A model generated the notes under the pieces. That model did no database searches. It saw only the letters and a list, made by a program, of their open reading frames with translations, and was not told the origin of the DNA. 64,000 bases of DNA from Paracoccus sp. MKU1 (GTDB taxonomy: Bacteria; Pseudomonadota; Alphaproteobacteria; Rhodobacterales; Rhodobacteraceae), in contig NZ_LLWQ01000220.1 in assembly GCF_001447385.1 (NCBI RefSeq), positions 62,001-126,000 on the forward strand, in the 5' to 3' direction. Every line of letters begins with the position of its first letter. Position 1 is the stretch's first letter. The translations under genes and the position numbers were made by a program. This document shows, piece after piece, positions 20,200 to 29,073 of this stretch.

Positions 20200-20313
20200 G
20201 GTTACGCCTGCTTTACACCCCGAGCCCAGAGCCGCATCTTGTGCGGGAATGGTTAACAAATCCTTTCCGGGTGCGAAGAAATCCGCCCCGGTCGTCACGA
20301 AAGCGAGAAGGAA

Positions 20314-20583
20314 ATGACACGAAACGAAGCGCGCGACATTGCCGATGCGGGTTTTGTCCATATCGCCGCGGATCCCGAACTGGTGGGGACGTTGCTGGCG
20401 CAATCGGGCAGCGACGTGGCCGGCTTGCGCGTCATGGCGGCGCGGCCGGAATTCGCCGTCTTCGTGCTGGATTTCCTGCTGGAGCAGGACCAGCGCGTGC
20501 TGGATTTCGCGCAGGCCGCGCATATCGCGCCGCAGCGGGTGCAGATGGCGCGGGCGGTGCTGGGCGGGGGCGACCCCTGGTAG
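20314..20583 (+). CDS. DUF3572 family protein
   Basis: 89 residues, largely helical and acidic, starting MTRNEARDIADAGF and ending QMARAVLGGGDPW. It matches the alphaproteobacterial DUF3572 family. It is divergent from the PleD-like gene, a neighbour arrangement I recall from related genomes, so a link to cell-cycle or c-di-GMP control is possible but unproven. The ribosome-binding site AGAAGGA lies 7 bases before the ATG. No cysteine, histidine cluster or membrane segment is present. Confidence 0.8.
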   Translation: MTRNEARDIADAGFVHIAADPELVGTLLAQSGSDVAGLRVMAARPEFAVFVLDFLLEQDQRVLDFAQAAHIAPQRVQMARAVLGGGDPW

Positions 20584-20598
20584 GGGCCGCCCGAGGGC

Positions 20599-21960
20599 TC
20601 AGGCTACCTCGGCGAAGACCTTGTCGAGCGCCTTTTCCAGCTTTTCGAACATCTCGTCCATCTGCGCCTCGGTCAGGATGAAGGGCGGGCAGAGCACGAT
20701 GGACTGGCCCAGCGGCCGGCAGATCAGCCCCAGATCGGTGCAGGTATTGGCGATGCGCTCGCTGACCGAGAGATTGGCGTCGAAGGGCGTCTTGCTCGGC
20801 TTGTCCTTGACCGCCTCCAGCGCCCACATGAAGCCGATGCCACGATATTCGCCGATGTTCGGCCGGCCGGCGATGCGCTTCAGCCCGGCCTCGAAGCGGG
20901 GGGCGAGGCGGCGCACGTTCTCGGCCAGCCCCTCGTTCATCACCACGTCGATGGCCTTCAGCGCGATGGCGCAGCCGACCGGATGGCCCGAGGCGGTGAA
21001 GCCGTGCGGGAATTCCTCGATCGCCTCGACGGCGGCCTCGACCCGCTTCGCCAGGTCCGGGCCGAGGATCACCGCGCCCATCGGGAAGAAGCCCGCGGTC
21101 AGGTTCTTGGACGAGATGATCGCATCGGGCATGAAGTCATAGGTCAGGCAGCCCCAGGTGCTGCCGGTGCGGCCAAAGCCGCAGATCACCTCGTCCGAGA
21201 TCATCGGGATGTCGTGCTTGCGCAAGATCGGCAGGATGGCCTGGAAATAGCCCTGGGCCGGCGGGATCACGCCCCCCGCGCCCATCACCGGCTCGGCGAA
21301 GAAGCCGGCGATGGTGTCGGCGCCCTCGCGGGCGATGGTGTCCTCCAACTCGCGGGCCAGGCGGGCGACGAATTGTTCTTCGGTCTCGCCCTCCTCGCCA
21401 TAGCGCCAGTAATGCGGGCAGGTCAGGTGGATGAAGCCGGGCAGCGGCAGGCCGAAGACCGCGTTATAGGGCTTGCCGGTCATCGAGGCCGAAACCGCGG
21501 TCACGCCGTGATAGGCGTTCCAGCGCGTCAGGATCTTGCGCTTTTGCGGCTTGCCCTCGGCGGCATGCAGGAACCACAGCATCTTGACCATGGTGTCGTT
21601 CGCCTCGGAGCCGGAATTGGTATAGAAGACCCGGCCGCTGGCGAAGGGCGAGACCTCGACCAGCTTTTCCGACAGCATCACCGTCTGGTCGGACATGCGG
21701 CCGAAAAACGCGTGATAGCCGGGAAAGCGGTCGTATTGCGCCTTGGCGGCCTCGATCAGGCCCTTGTGGTCGAAGCCGGCGACCATGTTCCACAGCCCGG
21801 AATTGGCGTCCAGATAGCGGCGGCCATGCACATCGACGATATAGGGGCCCTCGCCATGGGTCACGACGACCGTGCCCCGCTGATGGACCGAGGGCATGTC
21901 GGTGAAACCATAGAGCGAATAGGTCTCGGCCCGGGCTTCCCAGCTTTGCGGTTGGTTCAT
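20599..21960 (-). CDS. Class III aminotransferase (omega-transaminase)
   Basis: 453 residues, fold-type I PLP enzyme. Landmarks are YTNSGSEANDTMVK near residue 117, ISDEVICGFGRTG near residue 255 and the PLP lysine in ISSKNLTAGFFP near residue 285. The start at 21960 (MNQPQSWEARAE...) has a GGAGG site upstream; the longer frame from 22017 adds 19 unlikely residues. By recall, the sequence is very similar to the structurally characterised omega-transaminase of P. denitrificans, which accepts amines and beta-alanine with pyruvate. The physiological amine is not shown by the context. Confidence 0.92.
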   Translation of the reverse strand: MNQPQSWEARAETYSLYGFTDMPSVHQRGTVVVTHGEGPYIVDVHGRRYLDANSGLWNMVAGFDHKGLIEAAKAQYDRFPGYHAFFGRMSDQTVMLSEKLVEVSPFASGRVFYTNSGSEANDTMVKMLWFLHAAEGKPQKRKILTRWNAYHGVTAVSASMTGKPYNAVFGLPLPGFIHLTCPHYWRYGEEGETEEQFVARLARELEDTIAREGADTIAGFFAEPVMGAGGVIPPAQGYFQAILPILRKHDIPMISDEVICGFGRTGSTWGCLTYDFMPDAIISSKNLTAGFFPMGAVILGPDLAKRVEAAVEAIEEFPHGFTASGHPVGCAIALKAIDVVMNEGLAENVRRLAPRFEAGLKRIAGRPNIGEYRGIGFMWALEAVKDKPSKTPFDANLSVSERIANTCTDLGLICRPLGQSIVLCPPFILTEAQMDEMFEKLEKALDKVFAEVA

Positions 21961-22140
21961 GACGTCAGCCTCCATCTGCTTTGGAGGCAGGCTAGCCGGG
22001 CGCCGGGGGCGGTTCAATGGGGCGCCGTAGCGGCTTTGGCCAAGTGCCGGGCTGCGCCGGGGTCGGTTGGCGAATTGCCGGGGCGGGCGGTGGAAATGCC
22101 AGCGCGGGGCGGCGGGGTTTGCGCCGGCTTCCGGCGTTGC

Positions 22141-22164
22141 ATGGGTATTTGGGCAACGAAGAAA
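22141..22164 (+). repeat. Extragenic repeat, copy A (divergent)
   Basis: Reads GGGTATTTGG then GCAACGAAGAAA, a degraded copy of the 24-bp family (consensus GGAGTATTTGG followed by AAAACGGTGAAGG). It lies between the transaminase start and the P450 stop. Unlike most copies it is not in the sense orientation of the adjacent gene end. Confidence 0.5.
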
Positions 22165-22204
22165 TGCCTTGGCGGCGGTGCTTTGGGGGTGGGGCGGGCG
22201 CGGG

Positions 22205-23560
22205 TCAGCAGGTTTGCCTTGGGGAAAGGCACAGGCGGATGCCCTCCTTGCCCCGCAGCGTCAGCCGCATGATCGGGACCGGGCGTTCGCGGCCGGGTTC
22301 GAGGCGATAGGCGCGGACCAAGGCCGCGAGGATCAGCGGTCCCTCGATCATCGCGAAGCCGGCGCCGGGGCAGGCGCGGGGGCCGGCCGAGAAGGGGATG
22401 AAGGCGTCGCGCTGGCAGGCCTTGCCGTTCTCGGTCTCCCAGCGCGACGGGTCGAAGCGGTCGGGGTCGTCCCAGAGCCGCTCGTGGCGGTGCAGGTGCC
22501 AGGGCGACAGCACGAGTTGCGCGCCCCTGGGGGCCTTGCGGTCGCGCAGGGTTTCGGTCTGCCGGCATTGCCGCACGGTCATGGCGACGGGCGGGTAGAG
22601 CCGCAGCGCCTCGCGAAAGACGGCGCGGGCCAGCGGCAGGTTGCGGATCGCGGCGAAATCGGCGGCGAGGTTCTGCCGCGCCTCCTTGGCCAGCCGGTCC
22701 TGCCAGTCCGGGCTTTCCGCCAGCAGATAGAGCGCCCAGGCCAGGGCCGAGGCGCCGGTTTCGTGCCCGGCGAGGAAGAAGGTCGCGACCTCGTCGATCA
22801 TCTCGGCTTCGCCGAAGATCCGGCCGGTCTGCGGGTCGGGGGTGGTCATGATCTTGGTGGCGAGATCCTGCGGCGCGGTGCCGGCGGCGATCTCGGCGGC
22901 GCGGGCCGAGACCAGCTGGCGGATCAGGGCGCGGATGCGGCGCGCGGTCTGGCGCACCCGGCGGGTGTGCAGCCGCGCCCAGCGGGGCAGGGCCATCAGC
23001 CCGCCCAGGTTCACCATCGGCTGCGCGTCCTGATGGTCGCGGAAGGCCTGGAAGACCTGGGCGGCGGTCGCGTCCTCGATCGGGATCGAGAACAGGGTGC
23101 GGAAGATCACGTCGGCGGCGATGTGGCTGGTCTGGGGTTCGATGTCGATTTCGGTCCCGTCGGCCAGCGGCGCCAGCCGGGCGACGCCGGCCAGGGCCGC
23201 GTCCCACATCGCCGGGAAGACCTCACGCAGCCTTCCGCCCTCGAAGGCGGGGTCGATGATGCGGCGCTGGTGCAGCCAGGTCTCGCCGTTCGAGATGAAG
23301 CTGGAATTGCCCAGCAGCGGTTGCAGCCCGGCAGCCATGCGCGGCGATTTCGGGAAATCCATCGGCCGCTTCTTCAGGATCAGCTCGACCAGCGCCGGGT
23401 CGTTGCAGGTGAAGCTGTGGATGAAGGGGCCGCGGAACTCGGCCATCCAGGCGCGATAGAGCCGGTCGGATTGCGCCGACAGGATGTCGCGGCGGAAGTC
23501 GCGGATGAAGCGCCAGACCGAGGCTTTTCCCGGCCGGGCGGGCGGTTTGGGCGGGATCAT
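22205..23560 (-). CDS. Cytochrome P450
   Basis: 451 residues. The I-helix oxygen-binding motif is FLAGHETGAS near residue 260, the ExxR pair is in FREALRLYPPV near 320, and the heme-ligand cysteine is in FSAGPRACPGAGFA near 395. There is no N-terminal membrane anchor, so it is a soluble bacterial P450. The start at 23560 overlaps the stop of the upstream hydrolase gene (ATGA). No ferredoxin or ferredoxin reductase is adjacent, so electrons must come from elsewhere. The substrate is unknown; the overlap with a lipase-like protein hints at a lipid or ester substrate. Confidence 0.93.
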   Translation of the reverse strand: MIPPKPPARPGKASVWRFIRDFRRDILSAQSDRLYRAWMAEFRGPFIHSFTCNDPALVELILKKRPMDFPKSPRMAAGLQPLLGNSSFISNGETWLHQRRIIDPAFEGGRLREVFPAMWDAALAGVARLAPLADGTEIDIEPQTSHIAADVIFRTLFSIPIEDATAAQVFQAFRDHQDAQPMVNLGGLMALPRWARLHTRRVRQTARRIRALIRQLVSARAAEIAAGTAPQDLATKIMTTPDPQTGRIFGEAEMIDEVATFFLAGHETGASALAWALYLLAESPDWQDRLAKEARQNLAADFAAIRNLPLARAVFREALRLYPPVAMTVRQCRQTETLRDRKAPRGAQLVLSPWHLHRHERLWDDPDRFDPSRWETENGKACQRDAFIPFSAGPRACPGAGFAMIEGPLILAALVRAYRLEPGRERPVPIMRLTLRGKEGIRLCLSPRQTC

Positions 23561-24756
23561 GTCGCGACCCAGCGGTTCACGGCGCGTGCGATGCGGCCCG
23601 GCGAATGGCCGCGCCCGGCGAAACGCTGGCCCAGCGTCAACGGTCCCGCGGTGATGGCGAAGTAGTCGTAGTCGCCCGGCCGGTCGAAGGCGCAGAGATA
23701 CTGGAAATGCAGCCGGAACCAGCGCCCGCGCAATTCCCGCCGCTTTTCGGGCGAAAGCGTCCGGGTGAAGGCAGCGGAAAGCACCAGCGGATGCCGGCGG
23801 CCGGGCGGCTCGACGCCGGAGACGGCGACCGGATCGCAGAGGCCGAACGAGCAGGCGTCGCCAGGGGCGGTGACATCGATCCAGTCGAGCTCCTCGCGCG
23901 CCGCGAGATCGCGCAGGTCGGCGCGCAGCCGGTTGGCGCGCGGCAGGAACGACGCCATCGGCACGACATGGCCGAGCGACAGGTAGGAGAGGCGCGGCCC
24001 TGACGCCGGCACCCGGCCGGAGCGGATCAGGTCCGCCAGCACCGAGACGCCCAGATAGGCCCCGGAGCTGTGGCCGATCACCAGCACCTCGTCCCAGTCG
24101 CCCGCCAGCACCTCGGCGATGCGGTCGGCGAATTGCGCCAGCCGCGCTTCCAATGCCGGGGGATAGGCGCCCTGGCCTTGGGCGGTGAAGGCATAGTCGT
24201 GCATCAGATACCAGGCGAAGATCTTGCCGTCGATGCGCCGCCATAGATGCAGCCCGGCCCAGGTCAGCCCCAGCATGACAGGCCCGCCCAGCCACCAGCC
24301 GAGCCCAGTCAGCCGCCCCAGCGCCCAGCCGATCAGCGCCCCGGCCAGGGCCGCTGACAGCAGTTGCGCCAGCAGCACCACCACCGGGTAGAGCGCCGCG
24401 ATCACCGGGCCGCGGCGCAGCCGCATCAGCCGGAACAGCGCGCCCGAGCCGATATAGGCCCAGGCGGTGCGGAACAGCTGGCCATAGGTCGCCAGAATGC
24501 CCTGGCCCATCGAGCCCTGTACGATATCGGCCCAGACCAGCACCTCGACCTCGGCCTCGGCCTGCCGGCCGGCGAAATCGCCGAGAACGCCCCAGCCAAA
24601 GCCCTTGCGGTCGCGGCGCGGGCCGAAGCGCAGCTCGTAGCCCGAGATGCGGGCCTGTTCCGCCCCCTCGCGCTTGTAAAGCTCGCGATAGCGGCGGGGC
24701 GGGATCGGGTCATAGCCCGGGATGTAGAGCACGCGGCGGCGAAAGGGGCGGGTCAT
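23557..24756 (-). CDS. Alpha/beta-hydrolase-like protein with an inserted membrane hairpin
   Basis: 399 residues. The protein begins with a beta-strand signature RRVLYIPGYDP. Two hydrophobic helices follow at about residues 118-141 and 147-170, then a lipase-type nucleophile elbow VIGHSSGAYLGV near residue 225 and a long C-terminal domain with several histidine and aspartate candidates for the triad. The architecture of a hydrolase split by a transmembrane hairpin is unusual. It is coupled to the P450 by a 4-base overlap. I recognise no characterised family, and the substrate is unknown. Confidence 0.75.
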   Translation of the reverse strand: MTRPFRRRVLYIPGYDPIPPRRYRELYKREGAEQARISGYELRFGPRRDRKGFGWGVLGDFAGRQAEAEVEVLVWADIVQGSMGQGILATYGQLFRTAWAYIGSGALFRLMRLRRGPVIAALYPVVVLLAQLLSAALAGALIGWALGRLTGLGWWLGGPVMLGLTWAGLHLWRRIDGKIFAWYLMHDYAFTAQGQGAYPPALEARLAQFADRIAEVLAGDWDEVLVIGHSSGAYLGVSVLADLIRSGRVPASGPRLSYLSLGHVVPMASFLPRANRLRADLRDLAAREELDWIDVTAPGDACSFGLCDPVAVSGVEPPGRRHPLVLSAAFTRTLSPEKRRELRGRWFRLHFQYLCAFDRPGDYDYFAITAGPLTLGQRFAGRGHSPGRIARAVNRWVAT

Positions 24757-24810
24757 GAAATAAACGTTTGCTTGCGCAGGCAGAATAGCCCATCCGCGCC
24801 GGCCGGCAAG

Positions 24811-25497
24811 TCAGGCCGCGCCCCAGCGCGCCTCGAGCTTTTCGATGGCGGCGATGCGCGCCTCGGCCGGCGGATGCGAGAGCAGCCAGGCCGGCGCGCC
24901 CGCCCGGCCCGCGCCCGCCAGCCGGTCGAGCTTGCGAAACAGGCTTTTCTGCGGCGCGGTGCCCAGTCCGGCCTTGACCATCAGCGCGCTGGCGAAGGCG
25001 TCGGCCTCGAATTCATCTTGGCGCGACAGCCGGGCGGCGATGGCGCTGGCGGCGAGATTGGCGATCCAGACGCCGATGCCGGGCAGGAAGCGGCCCAGCA
25101 CGCCCGCCAGCACCATGCGCACCACGTTCTGGCCGGCAAAGTCCACCATGCGGCGGCGGGTATGGCCATGGGCGACATGGCCCAGCTCATGCGCGATGAC
25201 CGAAGCCAGCTCGGCCTCGGTCACTTCGCCCTGGTCCAGCCGGTCGAGGAAACCGCGGGTCAGGAAGATGCGGCCGTCCGGCGCGGCCAGCCCGTTCACA
25301 TGCCCGACCTCGTAGACATGCGCCCGCACCGAGGGCAGGTCCATGGCCCGGCCCAGCCGCTCCAGCATCGGCACCAGCCGGGGATGGCGCAGCGGCGTGG
25401 ATTTGGCGTTCAGCTCGGCCTTCAGCCGCCATGCGGAAAAGAACCACATTGCGGCGGCATAGAGCAGGATCAGCAGGATCGGCGTCAGCTTCAGCAT
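24811..25497 (-). CDS. M48-family zinc metalloprotease
   Basis: 228 residues. The N-terminal membrane helix is at about residues 3-22. The zinc motif is VIAHELGHVAHGH (HExxH) near residue 103, with the third ligand glutamate probably in DEFEADAFA near residue 165. Two hydrophobic stretches after the zinc motif fit the HtpX/Ste24-like membrane peptidase plan, although the protein is shorter than HtpX (about 290 residues). It probably takes part in membrane protein quality control. Confidence 0.85.
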   Translation of the reverse strand: MLKLTPILLILLYAAAMWFFSAWRLKAELNAKSTPLRHPRLVPMLERLGRAMDLPSVRAHVYEVGHVNGLAAPDGRIFLTRGFLDRLDQGEVTEAELASVIAHELGHVAHGHTRRRMVDFAGQNVVRMVLAGVLGRFLPGIGVWIANLAASAIAARLSRQDEFEADAFASALMVKAGLGTAPQKSLFRKLDRLAGAGRAGAPAWLLSHPPAEARIAAIEKLEARWGAA

Positions 25498-25524
25498 AAG
25501 CGCAATATGGGCATCGAGCGGCGG

Positions 25525-26706
25525 TCAGCCAAGGATGCGCATGGCCTGGGTCAGCCCCTCCAGCGTCAGGGGCTGCATGCGGTCCTCGAAGATCTCGCGG
25601 ACCATGGTGATGGACCGGGTATGGCCCCAATGCGCGCGCGGCACCGGGTTCAGCCAGACGTGGTCGGGCCAGGCCTCCCGCAGGCGTCTGAGCCAGGTCT
25701 CGCCCGATTCGGGGTTCCAATGCTCGTTGGCGCCGCCGGGGATGGCGATCTCATAGGGCGACATCGAGGCGTCGCCGACGAAGATCGCCTTGTAGTCGCG
25801 ACCGAAGCGGTTGATGACCTCCCAGGTGGGCGTGGTCTCGGTCCAGCGGCGGCGGTTGTCCTTCCACAAGGCCTCGTAGACGCAATTGTGGAAGTAGAAA
25901 TGCTCCAGGTGCTTGAACTCGGCGCGGGTGGCCGAGAACAGCTCGTCCACCAGCCGGGAATGGTCGTCCATGCTGCCGCCGGCGTCGAGGAACAGCAGCA
26001 CCTTCACGGCATTGTGCCGCTCGGGCCGGGTCTGGACGTCGATATAGCCGTGCTCGGCGCTGGCGCGGATGGTGCCGGGCAGGTCCAGCTCCTCCAGTGC
26101 GCCGTGCCGCGCCCATTGCCGCAGCCGCTTGAGCGCCACCTTGATGTTGCGGGTGCCCAGTTCGACCGAATCGTCGAAGTCGCGGAACTCGCGCTTGTCC
26201 CAGACCTTGACGGCGCGGCGGTGACGGCTTTCGGCTTGCCCGATGCGCACGCCCTCGGGATTGTAGCCATAGGCGCCGAAGGGCGAAGTGCCGGCGGTGC
26301 CGATCCACTTGTTGCCGCCCTGGTGGCGGCCCTGCTGCTCGGCCAGCCGCTCGCGCAGGCGCTTCATCAGTTCCTCGAAAGAACCGGCGCCCTCGATGGC
26401 GGCGCGTTCCTCGGGCGTGAGCAGCTTCTCGGCCAGCTTTTCCAGCCAGTCGCGCGGGATCGAGACCTCGTTCACCAGCGCCTCGACCGGGATCTCGTCG
26501 AGGCCCGAGAAGGCTTCGGCAAAGGCGCGGTCGAATCGGTCGATATGCGCCTCGTTCTTGACCAGCGTGGCGCGGGCGAGGTGATAGAAGCCCTCGGGCG
26601 ACCAATCCGACAGCCCGGCTTGCAGCCCCGCCAGCAGGTCCAGATATTCCCGCAGGCTGGCTGGCACCCCATGCCTGCGCAGACTGTCGAGGAACGGCCG
26701 GAACAT
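25525..26706 (-). CDS. vWA-domain protein, CoxE-like
   Basis: 393 residues. The C-terminal half holds a von Willebrand A-like domain with a metal-adhesion-like DAGGSMDDHS motif near residue 225. The N-terminal half is helical and charged, as in CoxE/YeaD-type proteins. Such proteins usually work with MoxR-type AAA ATPases as metal-dependent chaperones, but no MoxR gene is adjacent. Its ATG overlaps the stop of the small membrane protein upstream (TGATG), so the two are coupled. Confidence 0.85.
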   Translation of the reverse strand: MFRPFLDSLRRHGVPASLREYLDLLAGLQAGLSDWSPEGFYHLARATLVKNEAHIDRFDRAFAEAFSGLDEIPVEALVNEVSIPRDWLEKLAEKLLTPEERAAIEGAGSFEELMKRLRERLAEQQGRHQGGNKWIGTAGTSPFGAYGYNPEGVRIGQAESRHRRAVKVWDKREFRDFDDSVELGTRNIKVALKRLRQWARHGALEELDLPGTIRASAEHGYIDVQTRPERHNAVKVLLFLDAGGSMDDHSRLVDELFSATRAEFKHLEHFYFHNCVYEALWKDNRRRWTETTPTWEVINRFGRDYKAIFVGDASMSPYEIAIPGGANEHWNPESGETWLRRLREAWPDHVWLNPVPRAHWGHTRSITMVREIFEDRMQPLTLEGLTQAMRILG

Positions 26707-26870
26707 CAGCCCATCCGGCTGAGCAATATGGTCAGGAACACCCCCAGCACGGTCAGCGCCAGGGCATGGGCGGCGGCATATTGCAGCTTGTCGGCGCGGT
26801 TGCCGCCGGCTTTCGCGGCGCGCATCCAGCCGATCGCTGCGCCAAGGATGAATGCGGCGATCACGATCAT
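26706..26870 (-). CDS. Small membrane protein (54 residues)
   Basis: Too short to be distinctive: MIVIAAFILGAAIGWMRA forms one helix, a basic polar loop follows (KAGGNRADK), then a second helix (ALALTVLGVFLTILL). Its stop overlaps the start of the CoxE-like gene by one base, which makes it a credible gene despite the weak ribosome-binding site. In the same frame an upstream extension to 27191 would overlap the divergent ppx promoter and is rejected. The function is unknown; it may anchor the vWA protein. Confidence 0.65.
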   Translation of the reverse strand: MIVIAAFILGAAIGWMRAAKAGGNRADKLQYAAAHALALTVLGVFLTILLSRMG

Positions 26871-26977
26871 GGGCAGGGCATAGCCCGCCCCCGCGTCCCT
26901 GTCGAGAGGCGCGCCCCCTTGAACGACCGCCGGGCGCAGGTTACTTTCGGACCAACTTGTTATCGGAGGGCGTGACC

Positions 26978-28102
26978 ATGGCGCCCAGGCGTCCTGCGGG
27001 TGCGGACGCGTTCCCGAGAAAAACGGTCGAGCCTTTCGCCACCCGCCCGGCCGAGGACGGGCCGCTTTACGCGGCTCTGGATCTTGGCACGAACAGCTGC
27101 CGGATGCTGATTGCCCGTCCCGCGGGCAGCCAGTTCCAGGTGGTCGACAGTTTCTCGAAGCCGGTCCAGCTGGGGCACGGCCTCGAGGCATCAGGCAGGC
27201 TGTCGCGTCCCTCGATGGCGCGGACGGTGCATGCCTTGCAGGTGTGCCGGCGCAAGCTCGAGGCGCATGAGGTCACGCGTATGCGGCTGGTCGCGACCGA
27301 GGCTTGCCGGCGCGCGCGCAACAGCCGCGATTTCCTGCGCATGATCCGGCGCGAGACCGGCCTGCCGGTCGAGATCATCGACGCCGAGGAGGAGGCGCGG
27401 CTGGCCGTGATCTCCTGCGCGCCGCTGGTCAGCCAGCGCACCGAGCAATTGCTGGTCGTCGATATCGGCGGCGGCTCGACCGAGCTGGTCTGGATCGACC
27501 TGGAGGATGTCGATCCCAAGGAGCGGTCGCGGGCGATCATGCGGCTGGGCGACGGCTTCCGCGATCCGCAGCCGGGCGGGGCCCGGGTGGTGGACTGGAT
27601 CAGCGTGCCGTTGGGCGTCGCCACGCTGCGCGACCAGTTCGAGGATGTCGAGGACGATCAGGGTCGCTTCGCGCTGATGTCCTGGCATTTCGAGGAGATG
27701 CTGGCGGATTTCGCCCCCTATGCCCTGGCCCAGACCATGGAGGAGGGGTTCCAGATCATCGGCACCTCGGGCACGGTGACCACGGTGGCGGCCAGCCATC
27801 TGGGCCTGCGCCGCTATGACCGGACCAAGGTGGACGGGTTGATCATGAGCTCGGCCCAGATCGACCGGGTGATCCGCGACTACCTGGCGCTGGGCCCCGA
27901 GGGGCGGCGTGCCGACCCCCGCATCGGGCGCGAGCGGCATGCGCTGATCATGTCGGGCGCCGCGATCCTGCAAACGCTGATGCGGGTCTGGCCGACGACG
28001 CGGCTGTCGGTCGCCGATCGCGGCCTGCGCGAGGGGCTGCTTTATGCGCAGATGGTCAAGGACGGGGTGCTGGCCCCGGACGGAATGAACGGGGTGGCAT
28101 GA
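26978..28102 (+). CDS. Exopolyphosphatase/guanosine pentaphosphatase family (Ppx/GppA)
   Basis: 374 residues with the ASKHA ATPase fold. Phosphate-binding segments are ALDLGTNSCRMLIA near residue 33 and VVDIGGGSTELVW near residue 165. It hydrolyses polyphosphate ends and/or pppGpp to ppGpp. It is shorter than E. coli Ppx (about 510), lacking the C-terminal HD-like half, as is common in alphaproteobacteria. The ATG at 26978 follows GGAGGG. rlmE begins 1 base after the stop, indicating an operon. Confidence 0.9.
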   Translation: MAPRRPAGADAFPRKTVEPFATRPAEDGPLYAALDLGTNSCRMLIARPAGSQFQVVDSFSKPVQLGHGLEASGRLSRPSMARTVHALQVCRRKLEAHEVTRMRLVATEACRRARNSRDFLRMIRRETGLPVEIIDAEEEARLAVISCAPLVSQRTEQLLVVDIGGGSTELVWIDLEDVDPKERSRAIMRLGDGFRDPQPGGARVVDWISVPLGVATLRDQFEDVEDDQGRFALMSWHFEEMLADFAPYALAQTMEEGFQIIGTSGTVTTVAASHLGLRRYDRTKVDGLIMSSAQIDRVIRDYLALGPEGRRADPRIGRERHALIMSGAAILQTLMRVWPTTRLSVADRGLREGLLYAQMVKDGVLAPDGMNGVA

Positions 28103-28103
28103 G

Positions 28104-28877
28104 ATGAGCGAAGACAAGAAGCCGGGCTCCGGGCGCAAGAGCTCGGGCCGCGGCCAGCGCGACCTGCGGGTGCGGGTCAAATCGGCCAAGGGGCGCAAGC
28201 TTTCCAGCACGCTCTGGCTGGAGCGGCAGTTGAACGACCCTTACGTCGCCAGGGCGAAACGCGAGGGTTATCGCGGCCGCGCCGCCTACAAGATCCTGGA
28301 GCTGGACGACAAGTATCGCTTCCTGGTGCCCGGCGCGCGCGTGGTCGACCTGGGCTGCGCGCCGGGCGGTTGGTGCCAGGTGGCGGTCGCGCGCGTCAAC
28401 GCGCTGGGCGATAAGCCCGGCAAGAGGATCGGCCGGGTGCTGGGCGTGGACCTGCAAGAGGTCGATCCGATTCCGGGGGCCGAGATCCATCAGCTGGATT
28501 TCCTGTCGGACGGCGCCGACGAACAGGTCAAGGCCTGGCTGGGGGGGCGGGCCGATGTGGTGATGTCCGACATGGCGGCGGCCTCCTCCGGGCACAAGGG
28601 CACCGACCATCTGCGCATCGTGGCGTTGGTCGAGGCGGCGGCGCAGCTGGCCTTCGACGTGCTGGAGCCCGGCGGCACCTTCGTCGCCAAGGTGCTGGCC
28701 GGCGGGGCCGAGAACGAGATGCAGGCCATGCTCAAGCGCAATTTCCGCAAGGTGGCGAATGTGAAGCCGCCGGCCAGCCGCTCGGATTCCTCCGAGAAAT
28801 TCGTGGTGGCGCAGGGGTTCCGCGGCCGCGAGGATGCAGAGCGCGTCGCCGGAGTCGAGGACGGCGGCCAGGACTGA
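28104..28877 (+). CDS. rlmE: 23S rRNA (uridine 2'-O) methyltransferase RlmE
   Basis: 257 residues; methylates U2552 of 23S rRNA using SAM. It has a basic N-terminal extension of about 35 residues (GSGRKSSGRGQRDLR...), then the FtsJ domain with RAAYKILELDDKY, the SAM motif VVDLGCAPGGWCQ near residue 82 and SDMAAASSGHKGTDH near residue 155. The catalytic K-D-K-E set is consistent with KILE, SDMA, VAKVL and the terminal SSEKF segment. It directly follows ppx. Confidence 0.95.
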   Translation: MSEDKKPGSGRKSSGRGQRDLRVRVKSAKGRKLSSTLWLERQLNDPYVARAKREGYRGRAAYKILELDDKYRFLVPGARVVDLGCAPGGWCQVAVARVNALGDKPGKRIGRVLGVDLQEVDPIPGAEIHQLDFLSDGADEQVKAWLGGRADVVMSDMAAASSGHKGTDHLRIVALVEAAAQLAFDVLEPGGTFVAKVLAGGAENEMQAMLKRNFRKVANVKPPASRSDSSEKFVVAQGFRGREDAERVAGVEDGGQD

Positions 28878-28961
28878 GGCAGCGGCATCGCCCCGGCCGA
28901 CAGCGCTGGCGGGGGCGATGCCATGCAACCTTCGCCTCCGCCGCGCCCTGCCGCGCCCTTG

Positions 28962-28984
28962 CCTTCACCGTTTCCCAAATACTC
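28962..28984 (-). repeat. Extragenic repeat, copy B
   Basis: Minus-strand copy reading GAGTATTTGGG then AAACGGTGAAGG. It lies about 90 bases past the stop of the minus-strand permease and just beyond its 3' hairpin (29034-29064), in the permease's sense orientation. Confidence 0.7.
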
Positions 28985-29033
28985 ATGCAACCGCGGCGGC
29001 GAACACCGGGCGCCGAGCGCCGAGCGCGCGCTC

Positions 29034-29064
29034 GACCGGCCGGCGCGCTGGCTGCCGGCCGGTC
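29034..29064. terminator. Strong GC-rich hairpin after the permease gene
   Basis: A perfect 11-bp stem (GACCGGCCGGC / GCCGGCCGGTC) with a 9-base loop, 10 bases past the permease stop. No U tract follows on either strand, so it may be a processing or stabilising structure or a weak terminator. Confidence 0.5.
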
Positions 29065-29073
29065 CCGGGAAGG

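Noticed and set aside
24364..26883. A long plus-strand open frame (about 839 codons) opposite the hydrolase, M48 and vWA genes.
   Set aside because: Shadow frame; the three opposite genes have clear catalytic motifs and linked starts.
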